Assembly (NCBI GenBank): GCA_964019165.1
Contig: CAXHSL010000120.1
Span: 62,001 to 126,000 of the forward strand
Length of the DNA: 64,000 nt
Direction: 5' to 3'
Origin: Mastigias papua
Lineage: Eukaryota > Cnidaria > Scyphozoa > Rhizostomeae > Mastigiidae
Of this stretch, positions 1 through 11,900 are shown in pieces (position 1 is the first letter of the stretch; each line of letters starts with the position of its first letter). The position numbers and the translations under genes are program-made. The notes under the pieces were generated by a model. That model was not told the origin of the DNA, did not search any database, and saw only the letters and a list, made by a program, of their open reading frames with translations.

Positions 1-553
1 AGCGAAGAGAACGGAAGCACGCTTCATTTAATTTAATACAAAACGAAGGAGCGCCTTTATTACATTTATAATTGGCTCTCTTTGTGTCTTTTCTCTTTGT
101 TTCTCTTTTCGTTTCTCTTTATTTCAATTACACGCGTCTGTTTCACTTCCTTGCCATTGAAATAAAAGAGAAAGAGAAAAGAGAAACAAAGAACCACAGC
201 AGACTAACCCCACATTATGATTGTAACACTTGGAGACAGTGGAATAAGAGGATGAAGAGCGGCTGTAGTGGAACGGTAAAGGGATTCCAATTGTGCTTTG
301 TTCTTGGGCTTTATTCCACGGTCTAGTTCCAGCTCCTAAAGAAAGTGGAATCCAAGTGCCGGAATTAAGGTGAACGAGAACGGGAATGAAAGAAGCGACT
401 TGGTACATTATTCCTTTGGCTTCTGGGTGGCTGGTTTCGTTCCCTTCGCTCATTATTTCACTCAATACACTTACAGAAGATTATGAATGAGGAATAGGTG
501 GAAAGCAAGGGAATCATAATGGTTGTGTCCCAAGTGCAAAGTATAGTAATGGT

Positions 554-644
554 GGTGGTTTCTCTTCCTTTCCTTGTTTAATTCACGCTTCATTCGTTCA
601 CTCTCACTCCATTGTAATTAAACAAGAGAAAGGAAGAGACCACC
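554..644. repeat. Hairpin element, AC/GT tip
   Basis: Arms of about 30 bp (554-583 and 616-644) pair with two small mismatches. The tip is CACGC (584-588) and TTGT (612-615). The first C is unpaired, A-C pairs with G-T, then a G-T wobble opens a pyrimidine-rich loop. Confidence 0.85.
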
Positions 645-1086
645 CATTTATTATTATTAGGTCTTTTGGACTTGGAAATTAAGGTGCTTCATCAACTGGG
701 AACTCATTCCTCTTTCATCAGTTGTATCCTCGTACTTTGTTTAATCATCAACTGTGTCTTCCTTCATCACCAGGCATCAACAGACCCAGATAAAGGAGAA
801 TGAAGAGTGAAATGAGAGAAAGGTAAGTGAGCGAAGTGACCGCACGCTTTCACTCTTTTCACTCTCATTCTTTCCCACCTGGTTTCGTTCATAATTACTT
901 TAATTTAAACACGCACTCACTCACTTCGTTCTTTCACTTGTTTTAAATTAAACTAATTATTCTCTTCACTTCATCTTTGTTCTTGACTTACAGCTCTTGG
1001 ATTCCTGGTGCCCCTAAGATTGTAACTCAGTCTCTAGTACACATTCACCCTCTTCACCCGTTCACCTATAGAAACCTTGAATATAA

Positions 1087-1152
1087 TGGAAATAAAGGGA
1101 ATTCATGCTTTCGTTCATTACACTCACTCCATTATAATTCCCTTATTTCCAT
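1087..1152. repeat. Hairpin element, AT/AT tip
   Basis: Arms GGAAATAAAGGGAATT and AATTCCCTTATTTCC with one bulged base. Tip CATGC (1104-1108) opposite TTAT (1132-1135), so both covarying positions differ in kind from the AC/GT class yet still pair. Confidence 0.85.
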
Positions 1153-1443
1153 TACATTCCACTCACTTCATTCATTACACTCATTCCGTTCCTACAATCC
1201 TTTATCTAGTTCAACCTTGTTCTTGACAGTGTAGAATGAAGTGGAAAAGATAAGTGAAATGAACCATGCTTACACTCCGTTCATTATGTTCATTTCACTT
1301 AACTTTCCCTTCATTCTCCCATCCTGGCTGTTACCTTCACGACTCAACAGATTAACTCCTAGAGACAGAGGTGAGACGGTTGTAACTCAAGACACCTATC
1401 CCAGAGTTAGTTGACTGGTGATTCCCAAGGCTAATGGTAGGTG

Positions 1444-1756
1444 GGAGTTGTAGTAGGTGGAGTAGGAGGAATGATAGGATAGAATGTACCTGATTACTAG
1501 GTGAAGGTACCTTGATTAGTAGGTGAAGGTACCTTGATTAGTAGGTGGGAGTGGGAGTGTAGGTGAAGGAGAAGGCTAATGGTAGGTGGGAGTCTTGATT
1601 AGTAGGTGAAGGTATAACTATAACCCAGAAAGAAGGTGAAGGTACCTTGATTAGTAGGTGAAGGTACCTTGATTAGTAGGTGATTCCCAAGGCTAATGGT
1701 AGGTGTAAAGGTGAACTATAGGGAGAAGGCTAATGGTAGGTGTAAGGATAGAACTA
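1444..1756 (+). repeat. Word linker between blocks A and B
   Basis: Made of repeated short words such as ACCTTGATTAGTAGGTG, AAGGCTAATGGTAGGTG, GGTGAACTATAGG and TATAACCCAGAAAGAAGG in irregular order. The equivalent A/B junction at 42961-43316 uses the same words in another order and length. Confidence 0.85.
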
Positions 1757-3130
1757 CCTTGATTAGTAGGTGGAATAGAACCCAAGCAGAAGATAGAATG
1801 TGTACTAGATCCTGGATGTAAAACTCAAGGTCGTGTGTGCTGTTTAAATTAATTAAAATACAAAGAATGCGTGATTTTAATTAAGTTAAACAAACACACG
1901 AGGGAATGAAAGGAAAAGGAACAAAAGAAGCGTGCTTCCATTCTTTCATTACCTTCTTTTGTACCTTTTCATTTCATTCTCCTTTACCTGGAAATCAAGG
2001 TGTGTTGTGTTAATGTGTTTGTTTTAATTAAACACAAATGACAAAGAGAATGCGTGGTTTAATTAAAACAAAACACAAACACAACCCCAAAAGACCTTGT
2101 TTCGTTCACATGTGTCCTTTAATTAATTACAAATGAGAAGCGAATGCGTGAATTAATTAAAGGACACAGGAACGAAACAAGACTTGGAAATCAAGGTTAA
2201 CCGCCAGCCGACCCTGTGTTCACTTTAAATTAAGAGAATAAAGGTAATGGAGTGAAATGTAAGCACGCTTTATTCTCTTTAATTTAAACGAACACAGGAC
2301 AAAAGAACTAAATTTAACTAAACAAAACAGGCACGCGTTCCTTGTCCTTTATTTGTTTAGTTTAAATTTAGGTCTTTTGACACGGTACAGGATTAGGAGA
2401 ACAAAGCTGCTGTAGAAACTAGACCGCTATTAATCTTGGAAAACCAGTAAACCAGAAATCACCAGTCAAGTCGCTTCTTTCATGCCACATCCGTTCCCAA
2501 ATCTTATAGTTGTTTTCCATTGGCTGGTGGAATACATTATAATTAAGGTCTTTTGGTAATTTCTGTTTCGTTCTTTCTTTGCCCTAATTTAATTCATGCT
2601 TCCGTTCGTTCTCTTTGTTCACTCTCTTCATTATAATTAAATTAGGCACAAAGGTGAACGAAAAGAGAAATTCCGGAAGGTTAGACAGGCGGTTGGCTTC
2701 CTATTTCCCTTGTGTTTCATTTTTCAATTAAATTCACGCAATCACTTCGCTCATTTGTAATTTAATTAAATGAAACACAAAGGAGCCACAGGAAAACATG
2801 AGGATTAGATGAAGAGAGTCTTTCGTTCCTTTTCCTTGTTTCCTTAAGTTAAATTAAATAAAGACAAAGGAATGGAATGAATGCGTGCTTTATTTATTTT
2901 AACACAAAGGAAACAGGAACGGAATGGAACTAAAGACGCATTGTAACTCCAGAAAACCAGATATTAAAGAAGGAAGTGTGAAGAATAAATGTGAAGAAGA
3001 AAAGTAATGGAAATGAAGAATGAGCGAGAACAAAGGAACCACGCATTCATGATCTTCATTTGTGTTCTCTTTGTTCACGCCTCATTTCCATTCCTTTCTT
3101 TCTTTTCATTTAAACGGAACACACGGTCTT

Positions 3131-3222
3131 GAGTTTTGGGTTCCTGGGGTGCGGAGAGAATCCTAAAGGTAACAAAGAATCCTGGTAATCGAGGGAGATG
3201 TCGTAAGTTGTCTTTATGAGAT
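3131..3222 (+). rRNA. LSU rRNA fragment, domain V P-loop (H80) region
   Basis: The sequence CCTGGGGTGCGG, then CCTAAAGGTAAC, then AATCCTGGTAATCG follows the order and spacing of E. coli 23S about 2245-2300 (CTGGGGCGG, CCTAAAGAGTAAC, AATCCTGGTCGG). This is the loop that holds the CCA end of P-site tRNA. It matches the kind of piece called LSUF in Plasmodium. The stretch is GC-balanced and free of hairpin elements, in contrast to both flanks. Exact ends cannot be set from sequence alone. Confidence 0.8.
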
Positions 3223-4681
3223 TGGTGTTTTTCTTATCTTTTTCTTATTGTTGTCTTTGTTCTTTTGTAATGAAAGGAGTGAAAGAAATGAGCGAATGGA
3301 AGCACGAAAAGAACAAAGCACAACAAGAAAAAGAACAGAAAAACGAAGATGACCCAAAATTTATAATGGAAATTCGTGCTTCATTCTACTTCGTTCCCAT
3401 TCCATTACAATTTCCATTACAAATTTAGGTCTATCTTCCACCTATTTTGGTTCTGGGGATGTGGCGTGTGTGTTGTTTCCTTGCGCTGTGTTAAATTAAT
3501 TCACGCATTTCATCACTTCTTTCTTCATTTGTAATTAATTAACACAGGGCAAAGGAAAGAACACCAGGCACCATTAATAATATGAATAAGAAGTGAAATA
3601 TGATGTGAATGCTGCGTTTATATTATAAGTGAACACTGTGATCGCATGAATTAAACGCAGCATGAACGAAATATGAACGGAAAAGAAGGAAATAAAACAG
3701 AAATCACTTGTCTTTCTTATGTCTCGTTCCGTTCGTTCCCTCTTTGTTTTCATTTCAATTAAACCGTGCTTCAGTTCCTTCCATTACGTTTAATTGTAAT
3801 GAAACAAAGAAGGGAAAAGGAGAAAGGAACGAACCAAAACCCGGAACTCACCATTAATACAAAGGTAAAAGCAGTGAAGTGAAGAGGAAAAGGCCAAATT
3901 AATTAAAACAAAATAAGGGAACGCATGTTTGTTTTATTTAATTTGCGCTCTTTTCACTCACTTCACTTCTTTATTGTTCCTGATTCACTGTTCCTTCTTC
4001 TCGCAGCCTAATTTCGTTCCGCTCTTTTCCATTGCGTTAATTCGTGCTTCCATTCCACTTCATTACAATTAACGCAAAGGAAAAGGGAACGAAATGGAAA
4101 GTAGAATGGAATAGAAAGGAAACCAGGCGTGGATAGGTGGAATAAAGACGAATAATGGATGCAATGGAAAGTTAGGTGAAATGAAGGCCAGAGAAAGAAG
4201 ATAACGTGCTGTGTTCAATTTAATGAAACAAAGACAAGGAACGAATGAGACGCGTGCTTTGTTCTTATTAAATTTAACTCAGCACACACTTTCTTCACAT
4301 TCTATTTATCTTCTTATTAATAATCTTTTCGTCTTTTTGGGATCTTCAGTTTTAGGTTCTTTTACTTATTTCTTTCTCACTTCCATTTCCTATTTTATAA
4401 AGCACATTTAGGATTACATCTTTCTCTTCATTTCATTACAAAAGAATTTCACGCTTCCATTCGTTTCACTTCATTCCATTGTAAATTCTTTCTTCATTCC
4501 ATTATACATTAGAAGAACAACACAAATGAAGAGAATGAAGAAAGTGGAACGAACGGAACACGAAATCAACATCAGGTTCTCCAGCTATAACCGTGTAACA
4601 CCTTGGAAATTGGGTTGTTTTCCTTTGTCCAAAAGCATAAGGGTGAACTACAGGAAGAGAGAATAAAGAGAGCATTGCGTT

Positions 4682-4743
4682 AAAAGTAAATGAAATGAAA
4701 ACAAGGAAGTGAAGCGAACGCGTGTTTCTTTCATTTAACTTTA
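4682..4743. repeat. Hairpin element just upstream of cob
   Basis: Arms around AAATGAAATGAAA and TTTCTTTCATTT close on a purine loop that starts ACAA (4701-4704) and ends GCGTG (4720-4724), the AC/GT tip class. It abuts the cob start and shows that the in-frame ATG at 4722 belongs to the repeat rather than the gene. Confidence 0.75.
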
Positions 4744-4766
4744 GGCACTTTTCCTTCTTATTACTA

Positions 4767-5834
4767 ATGAAATCTCATTTACAATCATATCCTTGTCCTT
4801 TGATCATAAATTATTTTTGGAATATTGGTTTTTTATTAGGAATTACTATTTTATTACAAATTATTACAGGAATCTTCTTAGGTTTACATTATACATCAGA
4901 TATTAATTCAGCATATTTTTCTCTTTTCTTTTTAATTAGAGAAATATATTATGGATGGTGTTTACGTTATCTTCATTCTAATGGTGTATCATTTGTCTTT
5001 CTTTTTATATTTCTACATCTTGGAAGAGCTATATCTTATGCTTCATATATTTATAATCCAAATACTTGGTTTTCTGGAATTATTATTTACTTCTTCTTAA
5101 TGGGAACAGCATTTATGGGTTATGTTTTACCTTTAGGACAAATGAGTTTATGAGGAGTTACAGTAATTACAAATTTATTATCTCCATTTCCATCTTTAAT
5201 AGAATGGCTTTGTGGAGGACATTATATTTACAATCCAACATTAAAGAGGTTCTTTGTCTTTCATTTTCTATTTCCATTTCTTCTTTGTGCTTTTCTTCTT
5301 TTTCATATTTTTAATCTACATTTTCTATCTTCTAATAATCCTTTAAGGAATTCCACTAATAATAAAATAGCATTTTTCCCTTTCATTATTAGTAAAGATT
5401 TCTATGGAAAGATATTAATTCTCTATCTATATCTTCTTCAAATTCATTTCGGCTTCTCTTCTTTCTCACATCCAGATAATGCATTAGAAGCATGTGGATT
5501 ACTTACTCCTTTACATATAGTGCCTGAATGGTATTTCTTATGCCAATATGCTATGTTAAAAGCTGTACCAAATAAAAATGCAGGATTCATTATCTTATTT
5601 ACTTCTATCTTCATCCTATTTTACTTTATGAGAAGTCTTTCAATGTCATTCTATTTTATAATTAAGACATCCAGTAGATTTAATGGTTTTTATCTGTGCT
5701 TTTGGTTTCTTTCACTTTTATCTTTTATTTGGATAGGTGGTCAATTTCCTGTAGACAACTTTCTATCTTATGGTCGTATCTTGACATTACATTATTATCT
5801 TCTTATTTTCTGGGTGTTGTCTTTATTCTTTTAG
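4767..5834 (+). CDS. cob: Cytochrome b, copy 1 (TGA read as Trp)
   Basis: Apocytochrome b of respiratory complex III, an inner-membrane protein that binds two b haems and forms the ubiquinol sites. The frame gives 355 codons, typical for the family. Haem ligand pairs are H70/H84 (in RYLHSNG and FLHLGR) and H166/H180 (in FVFHFLFPF and LLFHIF), each 14 apart as expected. The Qo motif PEWYF is at 253-257. The N-terminus MKSHLQSYPCP resembles the apicomplexan start, so I chose this ATG. The ATG at 4722 lies in a hairpin arm. Codon 129 (5151-5153) is TGA where the family has Trp after GQMS. All other Trp codons seen are TGG, so TGA is either reassigned or edited A to G. Codon use is strongly AT-rich and there are no hairpins inside the gene, unlike its surroundings. 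The C-terminus is short and ends at TAG (5832-5834). Confidence 0.96.
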
Positions 5835-7100
5835 TTCATATTTCCCTTGTTCATCTTCTTATTCTACTTCGTTCTTCATATCTTTTCCTTTCCCTTCTTC
5901 ATATTTTAATTTCTTTTCCATTTCTTTTCATATCTTTTCCACTCTCTTCTTATTCCACTCTTTCCACTTCATATTTTACCCTATTTTCTAATTATCTTTA
6001 TAGGTTTAGAAGTTTATGAAGTGAATTATTTCTTTCTTCTTCACCTTTATTCTTACCGCACGGCTCATTCTAATTAATATGAAGAGAATAATGCTTTATA
6101 TTTCCTAATAATCCCACATTTTGGTTCCTTCATCTTTGTTTCCTTCATTAATATATTGTGACTCATTCATTATTATTAATATGAAGTAAACATGCTTTCC
6201 GTTCCTATTTCTTCTCTATTTCATCACGGCTCATTCATTCATCACATCTACCTCTAATTCATTCTTTAGGTTCTTTTCCCCTTTTCCACTGCCTTTCCTT
6301 TAATTAAAAGCAAACACGCATTACGTTTCTCTCATTTGTTTTGCCTAATTTAATTAAAGGAAAGCAGAGGAAAAGACCCAAATGATACGGGTGTAAAGGT
6401 GAATGAAAGCATGAAGTGAATGTTTTGTTTAATTATAATGTAACAAAATATGCAGATTAAATTAATTAAAATGCAGTGAAAGGAAGGGAAATTAGGAAGA
6501 ATAAAGGAATTAGGAACGGAAATGAAAGGAAAGAGTGCTTCATTCTTTATAAAATAGTAATTCCTAATCCATTTAAATGAAAAGATGTGGATTAATTATA
6601 AAATATAGTTGTAATCCTAAATATGACCTAAATATATAGAAAGAACTAATTCAATAATAACTTTCCCTAATTAAAACGCAAGGATTTCTAATATTATAAA
6701 GTGAAAAATGTAATGGAAATGGAAAGAATGGAATAGAATTAAATGAAACGTATGCATTCCTAAATCTATAAAGCATAATGTAATAGAATTAAATAAAGCA
6801 TTCCTAAATCTATAGAAATAAATGTAATGAAATGTAATAAAGAACGAAGCACATCCCGTAGAAAGCATTCATAAAGTAGCAAAATATACAACTAATGAAA
6901 GAAGTAAATAGCCTGTTTGTAATCTATAAAGCTGAATGAAAAGTAATGATTGAAGAACGACCACAAAATAAAATGGAATGAATAGGAAGTGAAATGAAAG
7001 AGTAATGAAAAGAGGTTTTTATACCATTAATATCTTTCTATAGACCAAGTTATAAAAGAGCAAAATGTGGAAATAGAATGAGAAGTGAAATAAAAGAGGG
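5835..7100. other. AT-rich non-coding stretch downstream of cob
   Basis: Low-GC sequence with stop codons in all frames over any useful length. It includes on the minus strand a 20-bp piece identical to cob 4835-4854 (at 6549-6568). No full gene recognised; possibly gene debris. Confidence 0.5.
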
Positions 7101-7845
7101 CAATGGAACAAAGTGAAGCGCGCCTCTTTGTTTTCATTTCATTTCCTTCTTTTCCACCACTTGTTTCGTTTAATTGTTTAATTCACGCTTCACTGCGCTA
7201 CATTGTAATTAAACAATTAAATGAAACAAGACCACCACCATTCCATTATAGTTGTTCCAGACGGTAGGATTCCTAAGGTTGCTCGTTTCCTTTGTGTTTA
7301 CTTTAATTCAAACGAACGGCAATGAAGCATGAAGCGTGTAGTTCGTTTGAATTAAAGAAAAACACAAATTAAACGAGGTGTGGTGTGGTGTGAAGAGAAC
7401 GAAGAGCATGCATTCACTTCATTACTTTATCTCTTCGTTCACTTCACACTTACACCACTACCATTAACTCTTAGAGACAGAGGGAATAGAAGAAGTGTAT
7501 GAGGTTGTACGTGTGTTTTAATATAATGTGTGGTTTAATTGTAATGGAAGGAAGTGAAGCACGAATTAAACCACACATTAACAAAACACACGATGGAAAA
7601 GAGAAAAGGGAAATTAAAGAAAGCATGCGGTCTTTCATCACTTATCTTTCTTTGCTTTCCCTTTTCCTTTTCAACCTTATGACTGACCCTTACTTTCCAG
7701 ACCGACCTTTGTTCCTGTACCTTTGCCTGGCATGGTTGTTGTGTTGTTATGTGGAGTGAATGAAGAGACAAAGTAGTGAAACGAATGCGTGCTCTTCATT
7801 CACACCACAACACAACACCTACCATTAGCCTTCTCCTTCACCTAC

Positions 7846-7946
7846 ACTCCCACCTACCATTAGCCTTCTCCTTCACCTACTAATCCTCCTACCTTAGCCT
7901 TCTCCTTCACCTACACTCCCACTCCCACCTACTAATCAAGGTAGTT
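7846..7946 (+). repeat. Word linker between blocks B and D
   Basis: Words CACCTACTAATC, CACCTACCATTAGCC, CCTTCTCCTTCACCTA and AAGGTAGTTCTATCC in irregular order. The word array continues into the shared start of block D. Confidence 0.85.
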
Positions 7947-8980
7947 CTATCCTACTAATCCTCTACCTTCACCTACTAATCCTCCTATAGTTCACCTTCG
8001 TTCCAGGGTTGACCGTGCGGCTGTAGCAATAAAGGAGAATGAAAGGAAAGAAAGGTAAGTGAAGCGCACGCTTTCTTTCATTTCATTCCCTTTATCCCCT
8101 TTGTTTAATTTGCCTTTTCCTTTTACTTCGTTTGTGCTTTATTCACGCGGTCACTTCGCTCACTTGTAATAAAGACAAACGAGAAGGAAAAGGCAAAGCA
8201 AACAAAGGACAGCCGTAAAGTCTGGAACAAAAAGGAAGAATAATGAAGTGAGTGTGTTTATTTATTTAATTGAATAAAGACAAATGACAAAGAGAGTGCG
8301 TGCTTTATTCAATTTAAATAAACACACTTCATTCATTCACTCACTCCGTTTTCCCTTTGTGTTTTATTTAGTTAAATTAAATTACAAATGAACAGAAAGG
8401 AAGTGCGTGAATTTAATTTAATTAAACAAAAACACAAATGAAAACACCCATTTCGTTCATATGTGGTCTAATTTTAATTAAATAAAGCACGCGTTCCCTT
8501 GTCTTTATTCAATTAAAATTAACCCACATTATTCTCTTCATATTATAAGAGGATGAAGTGAGTGAAAGGAACGAAATGGAGTGGTGTGTTTAATTTAATT
8601 GAATTAATACAAATGAAAATAAGAGAATGCGTGATTAATTCAATTAAAAACACACACCACGCATTCATTCTTTTCTCTTTTCTCTTTTCCCTTTTATTCG
8701 GTTCATGCTTCATTCCACTACATTATAACCGAATAAAAGAGAAAAGGAAAGAGAATTAGAATGAAGAATCCAGTACTTGTTTCCCTTTCCACCGTTCCTC
8801 CTATACCCTGTTTCATTTCGTTTCATTTAATTAAATTACAAGGGAAAAGAGAGAGCCGCGTGAATTTAATTAAAGAGAAACGAAGCACAGGGAATAGGTG
8901 GAATGAGTGGAAAGTAATGGAAACAAGAACTGGTGCGTCTTTCATTAAATTAAACCGTGCTTTCACTTCATTCTTCGTTC
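7947..8980 (+). repeat. Block D, copy 1
   Basis: Direct repeat of 23635-24668 (offset 15688). No gene; at least seven hairpin elements. The right end falls inside a hairpin loop: this copy goes on to the matching TTACG tip and right arm, while the other copy does not. Confidence 0.9.
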
Positions 8981-11900
8981 CATTACGTTTAATTTTAATG
9001 AAAGAAATGATGAAATAAGTGAAAGCATAAAAGAGTAAAATAATTAGAATGTGTGGAAGTGAAGAACGAAATAAAGCACGCATTCACTTCATTTCTTTCG
9101 CTCACTTGTGTTTAATTCGTTCATTCTCTCTTCCACCACCTATAAAGAATGAAGAGATCCCTGAACCAAAAGCAGCTTTCTATCTCATGGTGCTTCCTCT
9201 CTCCACGGTTCAATCTTCATACATTATAATTAGAGTCTTTCGGGACAAGGAACGAATGAACCGTGGCGGCCTAACAGTAATTCCTAAGTCATCCCAGATA
9301 AACCATCATGCTTTCTTTAGGAGCCAGACCGCTATGAATAAGAAATGAAGTGAATGTTCTCTGTGTTAAGTTAATTGAAATAAAACAAATGAGAGAAACG
9401 TAATGCGTGTTTATTTCCAATTAAATTTAACACAGAGAAAGGAACGAAATGTAAGCGTATTGAGTTAAAAGAGAGCTTTCTATCTCATGGTCTTTTGCTT
9501 CGCTTCATTATCTTCATTCTTCATTATAATTAAACATATGGTGCCTTCATTCCTTTCACTCTTCTTCATGCTTTGTGTTTAATTATAATGAAGGCAACGA
9601 AATGGATGCATGTGCCGTGTGTCTTGTTTACTTTAATTATAATGAATGCATGAGTGAACAGAATGAGCCGTCTTTAGTTTAATTTAATTATAATGCATGC
9701 GCTGTGCTTAATTTAATATAATGTAGCATGCATTGTTTAATTAAATTATAATGAATTCACTTCTTATTTCACTTCTCACTACGTTCTTCTATTCCATTAC
9801 TTTCGCTACAGATATAATTCTATTCCACCACTTATTTCTTTCATATTTTGGACAATAATTTCTCGTTTATCTGGATTACTTATTTCACTTCATTCACACT
9901 TTTCCTTTCATATTCTGTAATTAATAATTCCTGGAGATGCGAGAAGAATGAGCGGCTGTTTACTTCCTATTAATATTGGTGGATTTGCGAATAAAGAAAG
10001 CAATGGAAAGAATGAACAGAGTGAAGGAAATAAACAAGGATTTAATATTTATTTTGCCTTTTAATTTACCCTTTTCACCTTTTAATTTGGGAAATTCTTT
10101 GCTTTTTAATTAATAATTTCACCTCTTTTGCTTAATAATTTCTATATTCTGGAAATTCTCTTGTTTTAATTCACTTATTTCTCTATATCTTCTTCAACTT
10201 TACACATCATGGTTCCTTCTTCCACCTATTTCACTTATTATAAAATGTAAGTCTTGTTTATATTTAATTAAACGCAGCCGCACTTTCCATCATTTGTGTC
10301 TTTCATTCATTCCACATATTTCGTTTCATTTTAATAGTAATAAACACACTTTCCGTTCTTCATCTCTTCACCACATCACCTCTCATTCATAATGTCTGGA
10401 TACAATGGAATGATATTGATGCGATAAGAGAACAGAGTGAGTGAATTATTTAATAGCAAAAGAATTCTCTAATAATAATGTAATTCTAATTCACTCTTTA
10501 TTTCATTCATGCTTTCCTTTCCATTGCATTCTATTTCACTTCGTATTTCCATTTCTATTTCTATTTTAATGTAATTCACTCTTTATTTCCATTCTATTTC
10601 ATTGCCTGCGGTTTAATTAATTTAAACTAAACACATTCACCATTAATGATTTACAGGCGGTCGGCTCACGGTCATAACGGTAACTAACCAAGAACTATAG
10701 GAAGCTTACTGATGGAACTAGGATTCTATTATCTGGGGTTCTATCTTTGACTTGGGCTTCTTTAATTCCCGTGTCTTCCGTTCCTTCCCACTTTCGGCTC
10801 AATCTGTCCCGTCTTCACTTCTTTTCCTTATTTTGCCCAAATTAATTAAATTAAATTAAGCGCGCTTCATTCATTCTTCATTCCATTGCCTTAAGTTAAT
10901 TTAATTAGGGCAAAATAGGAACGAAGTGAGAACGGAATGAGCCGACATGGAGGTGCCATCAGAATCCTTTTGTAGGAGCTCTTGGGATTCAAGAACCTGT
11001 TATCCTTGGCGAACCACAAATCAAGGGTTAACCGATGATGAATGAGCCGTGTGTTCAGTTTAAATTAATTAAATCACGCATCCATTCCATTACTTTGTAT
11101 TTAATGAATTTAAACTGAACACACGAATCATTCATGCCTGGTTGTTGCCTTCGGGACACGGTGTTCACGGTTAACGAAGGAGCCGAAAGAATGAAACCAC
11201 GGCCGCCACGAACTAGACCCCAGATATAAAGAGTCCCAAGTCTAATAACCAAGTCTCGTTACCGTTCATTCTTCACTTCCGTTACATTGCGTTAATTTAA
11301 ATTAAATAAAACACACGGGGAAAGAAGACCGCACATCCTGGAACTTGGAGCCCTTAATCATATTGTTGTTCCTGGTTTCGTTCATATGTGCTTCGTTTAA
11401 TTGGAAGAAAACACGCATTCCGTTCACACTACATTTGTTTTTCTTCAATTAAACTTAGCACATTATTCTCTTCACATTCCATTATAGTTGCGGCCTGATA
11501 ATAAAAGGTAAAAGAAATAAAGGCCGCGTGTGTTGTGCTCTTCATGGACAGCGTGTTTAATTAATAATAAAATATAATGGAATGGAAGGAAAGAACGAAG
11601 TGAGTGAATGGAATGGAAGCATGATTTTATTATTAAATTTAAACCGCTGTGACATGAAGAAAGAGCACACATTTCGTTCCCACTGTGTTAAATTTAAAAT
11701 GAAGAAAACACGCATTCCACTTCGTTTCATTTGTTTTTCTTCATTCTAAATTCCACACAGTGCTCTCTTCATAATCTTCTTTCCCCTTATTTTGTATTAA
11801 TTGAATAGAGTAAAAGCGTGCACTCACTGCGTTCACTTACCTTTTAATCTATTCAATTAGTACAAAATGGGAATGTGACTGAACGAACTGGAGCTAGACC

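Larger units (their letters stand above)
1..1443 (+). repeat. Block A, copy 1
   Basis: Large repeat also at 43317-44760 (inverted), 62332-63775 (direct) and partly 20384-21122 (inverted). It holds no recognised gene, only hairpin elements and short GC-balanced spacers. Its right end is the linker word GGCTAATGGTAGGTG, after which each copy goes its own way. Its left side is cut by the window edge inside the large hairpin seen whole at 62271-62411. Confidence 0.9.
1757..7845 (+). repeat. Block B, copy 1 (cob and LSU P-loop piece)
   Basis: About 6.1 kb repeated in inverted orientation at 36872-42960. It carries the P-loop rRNA piece and cob. The rest (1757-3130, 3223-4766, 5835-7845) is hairpin elements and spacers. 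The portion 5835-7100 is AT-rich with few hairpins and no gene I can identify. Confidence 0.9.

Noticed and set aside
72..465. Overlapping open frames of 84 and 113 codons on opposite strands in block A
   Set aside because: They cross hairpin arms and loops, have Phe/Ser/His-rich or Lys/Glu/Asn-rich composition from pyrimidine/purine tracts, and show no known motif. The same holds for nearly all other short open frames.
1444..1756. CRISPR-like array
   Set aside because: Words are short, of varied spacing and order, with no constant repeat-spacer design; context is mitochondrial.
4722..4766. In-frame 15-codon extension upstream of cob
   Set aside because: It lies in the arm and tip of a hairpin element, and the downstream MKSHLQSYPCP matches the family's usual start.
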